Below are positions 9,381 through 16,734 of a stretch of DNA of 33,905 bases, one piece after another. Each line of letters begins with the position of its first letter. The first letter of the stretch is position 1. The translations under genes were made by a program, and so were the position numbers. Source of the DNA: JBBRVP01 sp038246785. Lineage in GTDB: Bacteria; Actinomycetota; Actinomycetes; Jiangellales; Jiangellaceae. The notes under the pieces were generated by a model that was given only the letters and a program-made list of their open reading frames with translations, was not told where the DNA came from and ran no database searches. Location of the stretch: positions 1 through 33,905 of the forward strand of contig JBBRVP010000039.1 of NCBI GenBank assembly GCA_038246785.1, given 5' to 3'.

Positions 9381-9404
9381 GCCGGCCGGCTCCTGACGGC
9401 CGGC
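9381..9404 (-). terminator. GC hairpin downstream of the BrkB-like gene
   Basis: GCCGGCCG (9381-9388) pairs perfectly with CGGCCGGC (9397-9404) around an 8-base loop. It lies 22 bp beyond the stop of the minus-strand BrkB-like gene and has no U tract, as is common for actinobacterial terminators. Termination is inferred. Confidence 0.4.
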
Positions 9405-9426
9405 CTGCCGCCGGGCGGACCAGCAG

Positions 9427-10422
9427 TCACGACGGCAGCCGGTCCTCCGGGGCAGCCTGCTGGCGCCTGGCCGCGCTCAGCGGATCCGCTTCGTTCAGCG
9501 TCGCCAGGAGCGCGGCCGTCGCAAGGGTGACCACGGACAGTGCGTAGAACAGCAGCAGGACTGCGACCGGTACCCCGAGCCCGAGGTAGCGGGGGTTGAC
9601 CAAGGTGACGGCGACCAGGTAGGCGGAGCCGAGCTTGACCGCCTCGAGAGCCACCGCACCGGCCGCCGAAGCGCGGGCTGACCAACGGACCGGCCGTACG
9701 CCACCGAGCCGGCTGAGCACGATGTAGAGCACCAGCCCGTCGAGCAGAAGTGCCAGGGCGAGTCCGGAGGCCGCCAGCAGAGCATGGCTCAGCGGTCCGT
9801 CGAGACCGACCGAGTCGAGCAGCGGCGCGAACAGCCCGACGGTGAGCGAAGACGCGACGTAGGACAGGGCGACCAGCGGCGTAAGCACGAGCAGGTAGCC
9901 CGCGTGACGCAGCACCTTCACTGCCAGCGCGCGGGTCTCGTACTGGACGCCGTAGATCAGCCGCACCCCGTCCTCCACGGCCCTGACCAGGCCGACCGCG
10001 GTGTAGAGCAGCACGATGCCCCCGACCACGCTGAGCGTGTTGCTCAGCCGGGACAGCTGCTCGGGGTCGATGCCTCCGGGACCGACCAGGCCCGGCAGCG
10101 CCTCGTCCACCACGCCATCGAGGAGCTCCTCGTAGCGCGGCAGGCCCGACGCCACCCCGTACGCCAGCACAAGGCCGGCCAGGACGGCGAACAGCGCGTA
10201 GTACGCAATGCCCTTGGCGGCCAGGGTTCCTCGCCCGTCGCGGAACCTCTCCCAGCAACGCCAGCCGAGCGCCGCCGAGTCGTGACGGTTGACCGCCCAC
10301 GTCACCAGAGCGCCGTCGCGATCGGGCGGGTCGAGAGCGGTCCCCTCGATCGGCGTCAGCTGCCGCGCGGTGGGTCCGGCGGGAAGGACGAGCGGCCGGC
10401 TTGGCGGCAGGCGTTCCGACAC
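9427..10422 (-). CDS. YihY/BrkB-family integral membrane protein
   Basis: Members are multi-pass inner-membrane proteins once called ribonuclease BN; their transport or envelope role is not settled. The product shows family hallmarks: LAAKGIAYYALFAVLAG in the first membrane segment, then LLYTAVGLVRAVEDGVRLIYGV, and about six hydrophobic segments ending with FYALSVVTLATAALLATLNE. I chose the GTG at 10422 (331 aa) because the only longer option, a TTG at 10512 (361 aa), would overlap the upstream hydrolase by 32 bp. Neither start has a clear ribosome binding site, so the N-terminus is uncertain. The gene lies downstream of the hydrolase on the same strand and may be cotranscribed with it. Confidence 0.8.
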   Translation of the reverse strand: MSERLPPSRPLVLPAGPTARQLTPIEGTALDPPDRDGALVTWAVNRHDSAALGWRCWERFRDGRGTLAAKGIAYYALFAVLAGLVLAYGVASGLPRYEELLDGVVDEALPGLVGPGGIDPEQLSRLSNTLSVVGGIVLLYTAVGLVRAVEDGVRLIYGVQYETRALAVKVLRHAGYLLVLTPLVALSYVASSLTVGLFAPLLDSVGLDGPLSHALLAASGLALALLLDGLVLYIVLSRLGGVRPVRWSARASAAGAVALEAVKLGSAYLVAVTLVNPRYLGLGVPVAVLLLFYALSVVTLATAALLATLNEADPLSAARRQQAAPEDRLPS

Positions 10423-10480
10423 CCGGCTCAGTGTGGCCGGTCGACGACGCGGGACGCAGGCAGTCAGCGCGCCGCCCGCG

Positions 10481-11395
10481 TCAGAAGTGCCCCGCGTCGA
10501 CGTCGCGGACAAAGCCGACCAGCCCGCCGACGTACCTGTCCTGGTCGTCCCACATCGCCAGGTGGCTGCCGTCGGGGCAGTGCAGGTAGCGCCCGCGCTG
10601 CACCGCCCCGGCCATCCACTCCATGTGCGCCGGGTCCATCGTGTCGTGCGCGGCGCCGACGACGAGGGTCGGCACCGTGATGCGCCCGAGGTCGGCGGTG
10701 CGGTCCCAGTTCTCCAGGTTGCCGCGCATGCCCAGCTCGCTCGGGCCTTGCATCGGCACGTAGATGTCCTTGTTGATGTCGGCGAAGGAACGCTGCACCG
10801 GCTCCGGCCACTGCGCCGAGGGCATCCGCAGCACGTGCTGTTCGTAGTGCGGCTGCAGCAGCTCCCCGTACCGCGGGTCGTCCCAGCGGTCGTCGGCCTC
10901 CAACCTCTTGATCTCCGCCAGCGCGTCCTGGTCCATGGCGGGCATGAGGACCTCGCGGGCGTAGCCGTTGTACGCCGGGCAGCTGGCCATCATGTTCGAG
11001 ATCAGCAGACCCTTGAGCCGGTCCTGGTGGGCGAGGGCGTACTCGATGGCCAGGATCCCGCCCCACGAGTGCCCGAGCAGGAAGAAGTCGTCCGCGCCGA
11101 GGCCCAGCGCCTCGCGCACCTGCTCGACCTCGTCGACGAAACGGTCGATCTCCCACAGCCCGGGATCGGAGGGCCGGTCGCTGCGACCGGATCCGAGCTG
11201 GTCGTAGGCGTGGTACTCGATGCCCGCCGCCGGGAGCGGCTGCTCCAGGCACGCGAAGTACTCGTGGGTCGCGCCTGGCCCGCCGTGCAACATCAGCAGC
11301 TTCGTCGTCGGGGAGTCGCCGAAGCGCTTGGTCCAGACCTGGTACGTGCCTGCCGGGGTGGCCACCGGGATGCATTGCTCTACGCCATCCGCCAT
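10481..11395 (-). CDS. Alpha/beta hydrolase, proline iminopeptidase-like (peptidase family S33)
   Basis: The 304-residue product belongs to the alpha/beta hydrolase fold, probably a cytoplasmic S33 peptidase that removes N-terminal proline or acts on small amides or esters. Visible features are the oxyanion motif HGGPG (37-41), YDQLGSGRSDRP after strand beta-4 (typical of proline iminopeptidases), the nucleophile elbow GHSWGG with Ser110, and a likely catalytic Asp251 (AAHDTMDP) and His278 (DGSHLAMW). A lid domain lies between about 130 and 220. The ATG at 11395 fits the family N-terminus. Substrate cannot be read from the sequence; other S33 esterases or epoxide hydrolases are less likely because of HGGPG. 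Confidence 0.85.
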   Translation of the reverse strand: MADGVEQCIPVATPAGTYQVWTKRFGDSPTTKLLMLHGGPGATHEYFACLEQPLPAAGIEYHAYDQLGSGRSDRPSDPGLWEIDRFVDEVEQVREALGLGADDFFLLGHSWGGILAIEYALAHQDRLKGLLISNMMASCPAYNGYAREVLMPAMDQDALAEIKRLEADDRWDDPRYGELLQPHYEQHVLRMPSAQWPEPVQRSFADINKDIYVPMQGPSELGMRGNLENWDRTADLGRITVPTLVVGAAHDTMDPAHMEWMAGAVQRGRYLHCPDGSHLAMWDDQDRYVGGLVGFVRDVDAGHF

Positions 11396-11491
11396 GCATC
11401 CGTTCTACCCTGCGACGGCATCGACGAGGGTTCCCGGGGTCGGTCACGGGGTAGGTGCTGGGCTCCCGGACACGACCAGGAGGAGCGCACC

Positions 11492-11884
11492 ATGAAGATC
11501 TTTCGACTCGCCGTGCTCGGCGCGGCCGCCTACGGCGTCAAGAAGTGGCTCGACCAGAACCCGCAGGCGAAGGAGCAGGTCCAGCAGGCCGCCGACAAGG
11601 CCAAGGAGCAGGCCACCAAGGCCGCCGAGCAAGTGAAGCACCAGGTCGAGGAGCGGCGGCAGGCAGGCTCGGGCGACGTCTGGCAGAGCGCCACGTCCGG
11701 CGGGTCGGCGGGGGCCGGCGCTTCGGCGGCCGGGTCTTCGATGGGTGCCTCGGCCTCGAGCGGCTTCACCAGCGACCCACCCCCGAGCTCGCTGCACACC
11801 GACGACGTCACGCCGAGCGACGTTCCCACCGACGGCTCCTCGGTGGACAGCACGTCCTCATCGACACCGAGCTCGCCCTCCTGA
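11492..11884 (+). CDS. Small protein with N-terminal hydrophobic/helical segment and Ser-rich acidic tail
   Basis: This 130-residue product starts at an ATG with a strong ribosome binding site (AGGAGG, 11479-11484). The N-terminus MKIFRLAVLGAAAYGVKKWL is a short hydrophobic helix, followed to about residue 60 by an Ala/Lys/Gln/Glu-rich amphipathic helix suited to a coiled coil. The rest is a low-complexity Gly/Ala/Ser/Thr/Pro tail with several Asp residues. The layout resembles YtxH-like stress proteins, but I cannot assign it to a family. It is divergent from the hydrolase, with a 96-bp shared upstream region. The open frame continues upstream to 10289 only as antisense to the hydrolase. Confidence 0.75.
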   Translation: MKIFRLAVLGAAAYGVKKWLDQNPQAKEQVQQAADKAKEQATKAAEQVKHQVEERRQAGSGDVWQSATSGGSAGAGASAAGSSMGASASSGFTSDPPPSSLHTDDVTPSDVPTDGSSVDSTSSSTPSSPS

Positions 11885-11938
11885 CCTGAGCTGACCCGGA
11901 GCCGTGGACGTCGCACCATGGCCCGGGGGGTGAGCCTC

Positions 11939-11944
11939 TAGCGT
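11939..11944 (+). promoter_or_regulatory. Candidate -10 element of a leaderless transcript
   Basis: TAGCGT (TANNNT pattern) is followed by exactly six bases and then a GTG at 11951. That spacing would put the transcription start on the start codon. No good -35 is visible, so this is tentative. Confidence 0.3.
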
Positions 11945-11950
11945 TGTGGC

Positions 11951-12316
11951 GTGGCCTCGGTGGTGCGCGGCCGGGGCGCAGCAGGCGACGGGGCTGGGTG
12001 ATAGCGGCGACGGCTCCCGGTCGGGCGAGGCAGCCGACGCGGCCGCCGAGGCTGCCGGGCGGGTGGACGAGGCGGCGACGCTGGTGCGCGACGTGGCGGT
12101 GCGGGCCGGTGGGTTGCTCTCGGCGTTCGACGCGGACGTGGCCGAGCTCGCTCCCGGGAGCGGACGCTGGAACCCGACGCGGAGGATGTGCGGGCGGCGG
12201 ACGCGCGGTGGGTGGCCGCCGGGTCGGCCGGTCCGGATCCGTCGCTGGACCGGATGACCCGTATCGGCGACCGCATCGACCGGCCCGAGCTGTGGCCGGA
12301 GCCGGACAGTCGCTAG
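11951..12316 (+). pseudogene. Frame-disrupted small gene of unknown function
   Basis: Coding-like sequence passes through three frames. It starts VASVVRGRGAAGDGAG from the GTG at 11951, stops at about 12001, and continues in a second frame as an Ala/Glu/Asp-rich helix (about 12003-12155) with EAADAAAEAAGRVDEAATLV. It then shifts again near 12160 to a third frame with DRMTRIGDRIDRPELWPEPD and a TAG at 12314-12316. Two single-base changes would restore one protein of about 120 residues. I do not recognise the family; the Ala-rich helix and acidic C-terminus are all that can be said. It is either genuine decay or indel errors in GC-rich sequence. It lies head-to-tail with the Uma2 remnant. Confidence 0.45.
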
Positions 12317-12335
12317 CTCAAGCCTGCCGCAACCT

Positions 12336-12740
12336 TCAGGCAATCAGCTGGTCGGGCCGGAACCGGATCGGGAAGGGGCGCTCGAGCCGGAGCTCCTCGC
12401 CGGCGCGGGCGCGCCCCACCTCCACGTACGCGTCGTCCGCGAGCTCCCACGCCACGACGTTCGGCTCGTCGGGGTCGACGACCCAGTAGGCGGGGCAGCC
12501 GGCGGCGCGGTAGCGGTCGTGCGTGAGCAGCAGGTCGACCCGGCGCGTGCTGAGGGAGAGCACCTCGATGGCAAGCAAGGGGGCAGTTGGCAGGTCCCGC
12601 TCGTTGAACGCGCATCGCTGCGCGACGAGGACGTCCCGTTGCAGGACGGTGTCGTCTGTCAAGGCCACGTCGAGCGGGGCGGTGAGCACGTCGACTCCCG
12701 CTGGGGCGCGAGGAGGGTCAGGTGCACGACGGCGCGCCGT
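12336..12740 (-). pseudogene. Uma2-family (DUF820) nuclease-like gene, 5'-truncated and frameshifted
   Basis: The frame ending at 12336 encodes the C-terminal two thirds of an Uma2/DUF820 protein, a PD-(D/E)XK-fold family abundant in actinobacteria and cyanobacteria with poorly known function. Visible are VLTAPLDVALTDDTVLQ, RDVLVAQR with the conserved Asp, LLAIEVLSLSTR with the Glu, and AYWVVDPDE. The N-terminal 60-70 residues with the ELIDG-type motif are missing. Just upstream the expected VVHLTLLAP lies in another frame (about 12710-12735), so there is a frameshift as well as a truncation. A Lys usually seen before the RYxxAG segment is Thr here. An artificial start at 12800 gives 154 residues, but its first 35 are shadow-like. 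Probably non-functional. Confidence 0.6.
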
Positions 12741-12837
12741 CGTCGTCGTCGAGCATCGGGACCGCGCTCGTGGGCCCAACTCCTCTGCCCTCACGCACAC
12801 GTGGGCGGCGAGGATCGAGCCAGAACGTCACACCCAT

Positions 12838-12843
12838 GGAGGT
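12838..12843 (+). promoter_or_regulatory. Ribosome binding site that decides the SDR start
   Basis: GGAGGT ends four bases before the ATG at 12848. An alternative ATG at 12836 overlaps this site and has no ribosome binding site of its own, so the downstream ATG is preferred. Confidence 0.6.
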
Positions 12844-12847
12844 CTCG

Positions 12848-13600
12848 ATGGAGCGGCTGGAAGGCAGGGTGGCGCTGGTCACCGGCGCAGCGAGCGGTAT
12901 CGGTCACGCGACCGCGGTCCGGCTGGCGCACGAGGGCGCGGCCGTCGTCCTCACCGACATCCGGGACGAGGCGGGCGAGGCGGCGGCGAAGGGCATCGTG
13001 GAGAGCGGCGCTCGGGCGGTCTTCGTCCACCACGACGTGACGAGCGAACATGACTGGGAGAACGCGGTCGGGCGGGCGGCGCAGGAGTACGGCGGGCTGG
13101 ACATCCTCGTCAACAACGCCGGCATGGGGGACCTGGCCGGCATCGAGGACACCACGCTGGAGGACTACGAGCACACCATCGCCATCGACCAGACCGGGGT
13201 ATTCCTCGGCATGAAGACCGCCGCCGGGCTGCTCAAGGAGTCTCCGCACGGGTCGGTGATCAACATCAGCTCGATCTTCGGTACGAGCGGTGGTTTCGGC
13301 ACCTCGCCGGCCTATCACGCCGCGAAGGGCGCGGTGCGGACGCTGACGAAGAACATTGCGCTGCACTGGGCCGAGCAGGGTGTCCGCGTCAACTCGGTAC
13401 ACCCCGGCTTCATCGACACCCCGATCCTTGAGTCGGCCAAGGGGACCGAGTTCGAGCAGGGCATGCTCGCCCTCACCCCGATGGGCCGGCTCGGCCAGCC
13501 GCAGGAGATCGCCGCCGGCGTCGCGTACCTCGCCAGCGACGACGCCTCGTTCGTCACCGGCAGCGAGCTCTACATCGATGGCGGCTACATCGCGCGGTGA
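12848..13600 (+). CDS. Short-chain dehydrogenase/reductase (classical SDR)
   Basis: This is a 250-residue NAD(P)-dependent oxidoreductase of usual SDR length. The Rossmann motif TGAASGIG is at 12-19, Asp37 after strand beta-2 (VVLTDIRD) favours NAD over NADP, NNAG is at 89-92, and the catalytic set is Ser142, Tyr156 and Lys160 (YHAAK). HPGFIDTPI follows the active site, and the C-terminus VTGSELYIDGGYIAR is typical of the 3-beta/3-alpha-hydroxysteroid, cyclopentanol and glucose dehydrogenase-like group. The exact substrate is unknown. The start at 12848 is set by the adjacent ribosome binding site. The gene converges on the flavodoxin-like gene, with a large hairpin between them. Confidence 0.9.
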   Translation: MERLEGRVALVTGAASGIGHATAVRLAHEGAAVVLTDIRDEAGEAAAKGIVESGARAVFVHHDVTSEHDWENAVGRAAQEYGGLDILVNNAGMGDLAGIEDTTLEDYEHTIAIDQTGVFLGMKTAAGLLKESPHGSVINISSIFGTSGGFGTSPAYHAAKGAVRTLTKNIALHWAEQGVRVNSVHPGFIDTPILESAKGTEFEQGMLALTPMGRLGQPQEIAAGVAYLASDDASFVTGSELYIDGGYIAR

Positions 13601-13623
13601 GGCCGCGCCCGGGCTCAAGGGGT

Positions 13624-13717
13624 GGGGCGCGCAACCCCATTCCGCCATCGGGGCCGGGGACCCCCACCACGGTCCTATTGGGGTGGGGGTCCCCAGCCCC
13701 AACTTGGTTGGCGCCCC
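13624..13717. terminator. Large nested hairpin between convergent SDR and flavodoxin genes
   Basis: The inner arms at 13650-13668 and 13682-13700 (19 bases each, one mismatch) enclose a 13-base loop. An outer, imperfect pair (GGGGCGCGCAACC at 13624-13636 and GGTTGGCGCCCC near 13706-13717) extends the fold. It could end transcription from both sides. Its size and nesting are also compatible with a small palindromic repeat element. Confidence 0.6.
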
Positions 13718-13725
13718 CTCAGCGC

Positions 13726-14250
13726 TCAGCCGCCCGCGTTCGCCGGGGGTGCCACCGTCGCACCGAGCTCCCCGCCCCAGCGGGCGGCGCGCTCGACCTC
13801 GCCCTCGGCGAGCGGACCGGGGGTGCCGTGCACGGCGAAGTGCTCGGGCTTCGCGACCAGGTGCAGCCCGAGCCCGTTCAGGCGTTTCTCGATCGCCCGG
13901 CCGGCCGTACCCGGCAGCTTCGGTCGGTCGACCCGGGTGTCGAAAGCGGCTGCGGGTACGGTGCGCGGCACGCTCAGAGCGTCGAGCCACTCCCGCAGGC
14001 CGATCCGCCCTTCCACCGGGCCCGGTGCGCCCTGCTCGACCGCGCTCTCGCGTGTCGACTCGCGGGTGAGCCCGAACACGTGCGTCGGGCCGCCCACCAC
14101 GAGCAGGTCGACGTCCTCGCCGACGTGGTCCGGCGCCTCGCCGACCTCGACCACCTCCACCGGGATGTGCTGCTCGAGGCCCTTGGCCACGGCTCGGGCA
14201 ATCGCTTCGGTGTTGCCGAACAGCGACTCGTAGACCAGCAACGCGCGCAC
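13726..14250 (-). CDS. Flavodoxin-like protein
   Basis: The 174-residue product has the flavodoxin fold. The N-terminal phosphate-binding loop VYESLFGNTEAIARAV sits near residues 6-21 and binds the FMN phosphate. It is followed by DLLVVGGPTHVFGLTRESTR, a typical loop of the actinobacterial flavodoxin-family proteins often annotated as flavodoxin/nitric oxide synthase. The C-terminal AAFDTRVDRPKLPGTAGRAI also matches that group. It probably binds FMN in the cytoplasm; the redox partner is unknown. The GTG at 14250 has a strong ribosome binding site (GAGGAGG on the minus strand about 8 bases upstream). The gene is divergent from the APH-fold gene and convergent with the SDR. Confidence 0.85.
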   Translation of the reverse strand: MRALLVYESLFGNTEAIARAVAKGLEQHIPVEVVEVGEAPDHVGEDVDLLVVGGPTHVFGLTRESTRESAVEQGAPGPVEGRIGLREWLDALSVPRTVPAAAFDTRVDRPKLPGTAGRAIEKRLNGLGLHLVAKPEHFAVHGTPGPLAEGEVERAARWGGELGATVAPPANAGG

Positions 14251-14329
14251 GGCGTCCGCCTCCTCGACGCTCGGAGTGCTTGTCCTTCCAGCCTCGCGCC
14301 GCCGGCGCAGGGCCGCCAGGGCCGGGCGG

Positions 14330-14335
14330 CATGAT
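14330..14335 (+). promoter_or_regulatory. Candidate -10 element of a leaderless transcript (APH-fold gene)
   Basis: CATGAT is followed by six bases and then the GTG at 14342, and no Shine-Dalgarno is present. Transcription would start at the start codon. The -35 region is not convincing. Confidence 0.3.
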
Positions 14336-14341
14336 CTGTGG

Positions 14342-15313
14342 GTGAGCACAGCGCGGCCCCCCGCCGCCGTCGACGCGGCGCTATCCACCTGGTGCGCCCA
14401 GCATCTGGGCGTTCCCGCCGTCCAGCGGTTTTTCGGCGCCGACCACCTCACCGAGGTGCATGGGCTGCAGCTGGCCGACGGACGCCGCGTGGTGCTCAAG
14501 CTGCGCGGGGTGGTGCCCCGCGTCCGCGGGTGCGTCGCCGTCCAGGCGGCATTGTGGGCAGCGGGGGTTCCCTGCCCGCGGCCGCTGGCCGGACCGTCGC
14601 CGATGCCGGGCCGTGACGACCGTTGGGTGACCGCCGAGGAGTGGGTGGGTTCGGGCGAGACTCGGGTCCGACCTGATGACCCGGAGGTGTACGCCAGACT
14701 GCTGGCGCTCATCGTGTCGCGCGCGCCGGCGCCGGCTGACCTACCCAGTCTCGAACCCCCCGTGCCGTGGCTCCGCTACGACCACGGCGATGCCACCCGG
14801 ACCTGGCCGCCGCCGGAGACCGAGTGGTGGGACCCGCACCGGATCGCGCTGCCCGGGCATGTCGTGGGGACTGCTCGTCGGGTACGGGGGCGGCTGCTGG
14901 CGCCGGACATGCGCGCGCTGGCGGCGGTGGTCGGGCACGGCGACCTGTCGGGCATCAACGTCCGGTGGTTCCCGCCGTCCACGCCGGACGGGCGGTGGCG
15001 GCCGGTCGTGCACGACTGGGACAGCGTCGTCGCGCTGCCCGAGGCGGTGCTGGCCGGCCAGACGTCGGGTGATTTCGCTTCGCACGACGTATGCCGGTTG
15101 GCCAGCGTTGCGCACAGTGAACGGTTCCTGGCGGCGTACGCGGTCGAGCGCTCGCTTCGGTGGACCCCGACGGAGCTGGAGGTGGCGCACGCCGCGGCGC
15201 TGTGGGTGGCGGCGTACAACGCGGCCTTCGAGCACCTCAAGGGCGGCGCCGGGCCGGTGTCGCAGCGGCTCGCGGTCGACGCCGAGCGGCGGCTTCGGCT
15301 GGCGGGGCTCTGA
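14342..15313 (+). CDS. Aminoglycoside phosphotransferase-fold (APH/choline kinase-like) protein
   Basis: The 323-residue product resembles the APH family of small-molecule and protein kinases. A candidate ATP-contacting Lys53 lies in RRVVLKLRG. The catalytic loop is GHGDLSGIN, with Asp201 and an Asn four residues on, and the metal-binding motif is HDWDSV with Asp225/Asp227, where most members have I-D-F/W-D/E. The phosphate acceptor is unknown, and there is no reason to assume drug resistance. The GTG at 14342 was chosen over an in-frame GTG at 14276 because the extra 22 residues are Arg-rich and overlap the promoter region. No ribosome binding site is seen, consistent with leaderless initiation. 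Confidence 0.7.
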   Translation: MSTARPPAAVDAALSTWCAQHLGVPAVQRFFGADHLTEVHGLQLADGRRVVLKLRGVVPRVRGCVAVQAALWAAGVPCPRPLAGPSPMPGRDDRWVTAEEWVGSGETRVRPDDPEVYARLLALIVSRAPAPADLPSLEPPVPWLRYDHGDATRTWPPPETEWWDPHRIALPGHVVGTARRVRGRLLAPDMRALAAVVGHGDLSGINVRWFPPSTPDGRWRPVVHDWDSVVALPEAVLAGQTSGDFASHDVCRLASVAHSERFLAAYAVERSLRWTPTELEVAHAAALWVAAYNAAFEHLKGGAGPVSQRLAVDAERRLRLAGL

Positions 15314-15449
15314 CCTACCACCTGGGCGGAGCCGCCGTCCCGTGGCCGGCGCCTGGGCTGCCGGCAGTTCGGCCACGACCCGAGTCGCCGCCAACCCCGA
15401 CGACGTGCACGCGGGCGGACCGAGGTGCCGGTCGACACCTGCAGGGGGG

Positions 15450-15479
15450 TTGAGTACCTCGTAACGCAGTCTTTACGGT
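15450..15479 (+). promoter_or_regulatory. Candidate promoter and operator of the arsR operon
   Basis: TTGAGT (15450-15455) and TACGGT (15474-15479) with an 18-base spacer form a plausible -35/-10 pair. Overlapping the -10 is an inverted repeat, CGTAA (15460-15464) and TTACG (15473-15477), with an 8-base spacer, a position suited to autorepression by the ArsR protein. A second repeat with the same geometry (AGGTG 15423-15427, CACCT 15436-15440) lies just upstream. The rest of 15314-15449 shows nothing recognisable. Confidence 0.45.
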
Positions 15480-15513
15480 AACCTGACGGCTACCGAAGCG
15501 GAGGGAGCGGCAG

Positions 15514-15855
15514 ATGGTTCCGGCCGATCTCGAGGGCGACCCCTTCGAGGCTTTGGGCGACCCGCAGCGCCGACACATCCTGCGCGTGCTCGCTGCCGGA
15601 GATCGGTCGGTGCAGGAGATCGCCAAGACACTGCCGATCAGCCGGCCAGCGGTGTCGCGCCACCTGCGGTTGCTCCGGCAGGCAGGACTCGTCGCCGACC
15701 GGCCGCAGGGCACCCGGCGCATCTACCACCTGCAGGACCAGGGAGTGCAGGCGGTGCAGGCGTACCTGCTGCAGGTCTGGGGCGAGGCCGCTGCTCGCTA
15801 TCGGCTCGTCGCGGACAACACGACGCCGCGATCGACCGGCGGTCGCAGTGAGTGA
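15514..15855 (+). CDS. ArsR-family winged-helix transcriptional regulator
   Basis: The 113-residue product has DPFEALGDPQRRHILRVL, the usual ArsR N-terminal helix, and a winged HTH at about 32-71 with the recognition helix SRPAVSRHLRLLRQAGLV. It lacks the ELCVCDL-type metal-binding cysteines, so it is unlikely to sense metal in the classic way. The ATG is preceded by GGAGGG (about 15500). Its last eight bases overlap the start of the SRPBCC gene. ArsR regulators paired with an SRPBCC/AHSA1 partner are a recurrent arrangement in actinobacteria, so it probably controls this operon itself. Confidence 0.88.
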   Translation: MVPADLEGDPFEALGDPQRRHILRVLAAGDRSVQEIAKTLPISRPAVSRHLRLLRQAGLVADRPQGTRRIYHLQDQGVQAVQAYLLQVWGEAAARYRLVADNTTPRSTGGRSE

Positions 15856-16291
15856 CTCGCTGCGGCTGTCCTTCGACGTCGCGTGCTCCGCCGACCACGC
15901 GTTCACCGTGTGGACCGGGTCCATCGGCACCTGGTGGCCAGCCGACCACACCGTCAGCGGGTCACCCGAATCCGTCGTCATGGAGCCGCGGCCAGGAGGG
16001 CGGATCTACGAGCGGACGGCGGACGGGACCGACCACGACTGGGGCGAGATCACCGTGTGGGAGCCGCCGCGGCGGCTGGGGTACCTGTGGCACCTGCGGG
16101 CCGATCGCAGGGCCGCCACCGACGTGGAGATCCGTTTCGTGCGGGTCGGCGCCAACTCCACGCGCGTCGAGATCGAGCACCGCGGCTGGGAGCGGCTGGG
16201 CGCTGGCGGCGAGCAGTGGCGCCGGCGCAACCGGGCCGGCTGGCAGACATTGCTGCCGCATTTCCTCGAGGCAGCCGAAGGGAGACTGTGA
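15848..16291 (+). CDS. SRPBCC (AHSA1/START-like) domain protein
   Basis: The 147-residue single-domain product has the Bet v 1-like SRPBCC fold, a hydrophobic ligand pocket. Family signs are the N-terminal FDVACSADHAFTVWTGSIGTWWP, the central GGRIYERTADG and WGEITVWEPPRRLGYLWHL, and the C-terminal RRNRAGWQTLLPHFLEAAEG helix. AHSA1-type members often sit behind an ArsR gene and may bind the signal molecule or act on it; the ligand is unknown. The GTG at 15848 overlaps arsR by 8 bases and the stop shares one base with the next ATG, so the three genes form one translation-coupled operon. Confidence 0.85.
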   Translation: MSDSLRLSFDVACSADHAFTVWTGSIGTWWPADHTVSGSPESVVMEPRPGGRIYERTADGTDHDWGEITVWEPPRRLGYLWHLRADRRAATDVEIRFVRVGANSTRVEIEHRGWERLGAGGEQWRRRNRAGWQTLLPHFLEAAEGRL

Positions 16292-16734
16292 TGGCACGAG
16301 AAGCGGACGAGGCGGTCCAGGTCGGGAGCGGCACCGCTGGGGACCCTTGGGTGTTGACGACGGCGCCCGGCAGCTCGACGTACACCATGCACCGCGACGA
16401 GCAGGCGGACCCGCCCGCACTGGTCTGTCAGGTCGGCACGACCACGCTGCGCTACCACCTGCGTGCCGTGGACGACCTGCACGCCTGGCTCCTGGAGCAG
16501 GACGACTGGGTGCCGCTCGGCGCGGCGGACGAGAAGAAGGCGGCCGCCGACGGCACGGTCGAGGCCTGGGGGCGCTCGGCGGACAACCCCGTGGGCGGGT
16601 GGTACGGGCTGCGCAAGGGCTACCGGGGTCGCTTCGGGATGTACCTGCCGCCGCTTCTCGAGGCGCTGGGCCATGTCGAGCTCACCCACGAGCCGCGCAA
16701 CAACCGGGTCCGCGCCGTACGCCGCGATCGGTGA
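16291..16734 (+). CDS. Conserved hypothetical protein (DUF6855-like, tentative)
   Basis: The 147-residue soluble product has no signal peptide or membrane segment. It contains DPWVLTTAPGSSTYTMHRDE, YHLRAVDDLHAWLLEQDDWV and DNPVGGWYGLRKGYRGRFGMYLPPLLEALG. The pattern reminds me of small actinobacterial proteins grouped as DUF6855, but I cannot confirm this. It is the third gene of the ArsR-SRPBCC operon, with its ATG sharing a base with the upstream stop, so it likely shares their regulation. Its role is unknown. Confidence 0.7.
   Translation: MAREADEAVQVGSGTAGDPWVLTTAPGSSTYTMHRDEQADPPALVCQVGTTTLRYHLRAVDDLHAWLLEQDDWVPLGAADEKKAAADGTVEAWGRSADNPVGGWYGLRKGYRGRFGMYLPPLLEALGHVELTHEPRNNRVRAVRRDR

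Larger units (their letters stand above)
9099..9426. other. Convergent intergenic region rich in inverted repeats
   Basis: No gene is supported in this 328-bp gap between recD (plus) and the BrkB-like gene (minus). It holds two matched 47-bp elements (9192-9238 and 9311-9357) and a compact GC hairpin (9381-9404), listed separately. The short frames here are Arg/Pro-rich and have no ribosome binding site. Confidence 0.7.

Noticed and set aside
12836..12847. Earlier ATG for the SDR gene
   Set aside because: It overlaps the ribosome binding site used by the ATG at 12848 and has none of its own; the family N-terminus also fits 12848.
14342..15313. Aminoglycoside-resistance gene
   Set aside because: Only the general APH fold is visible. 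The family is broad, the metal motif is DWD rather than the usual form, and no resistance context is present.
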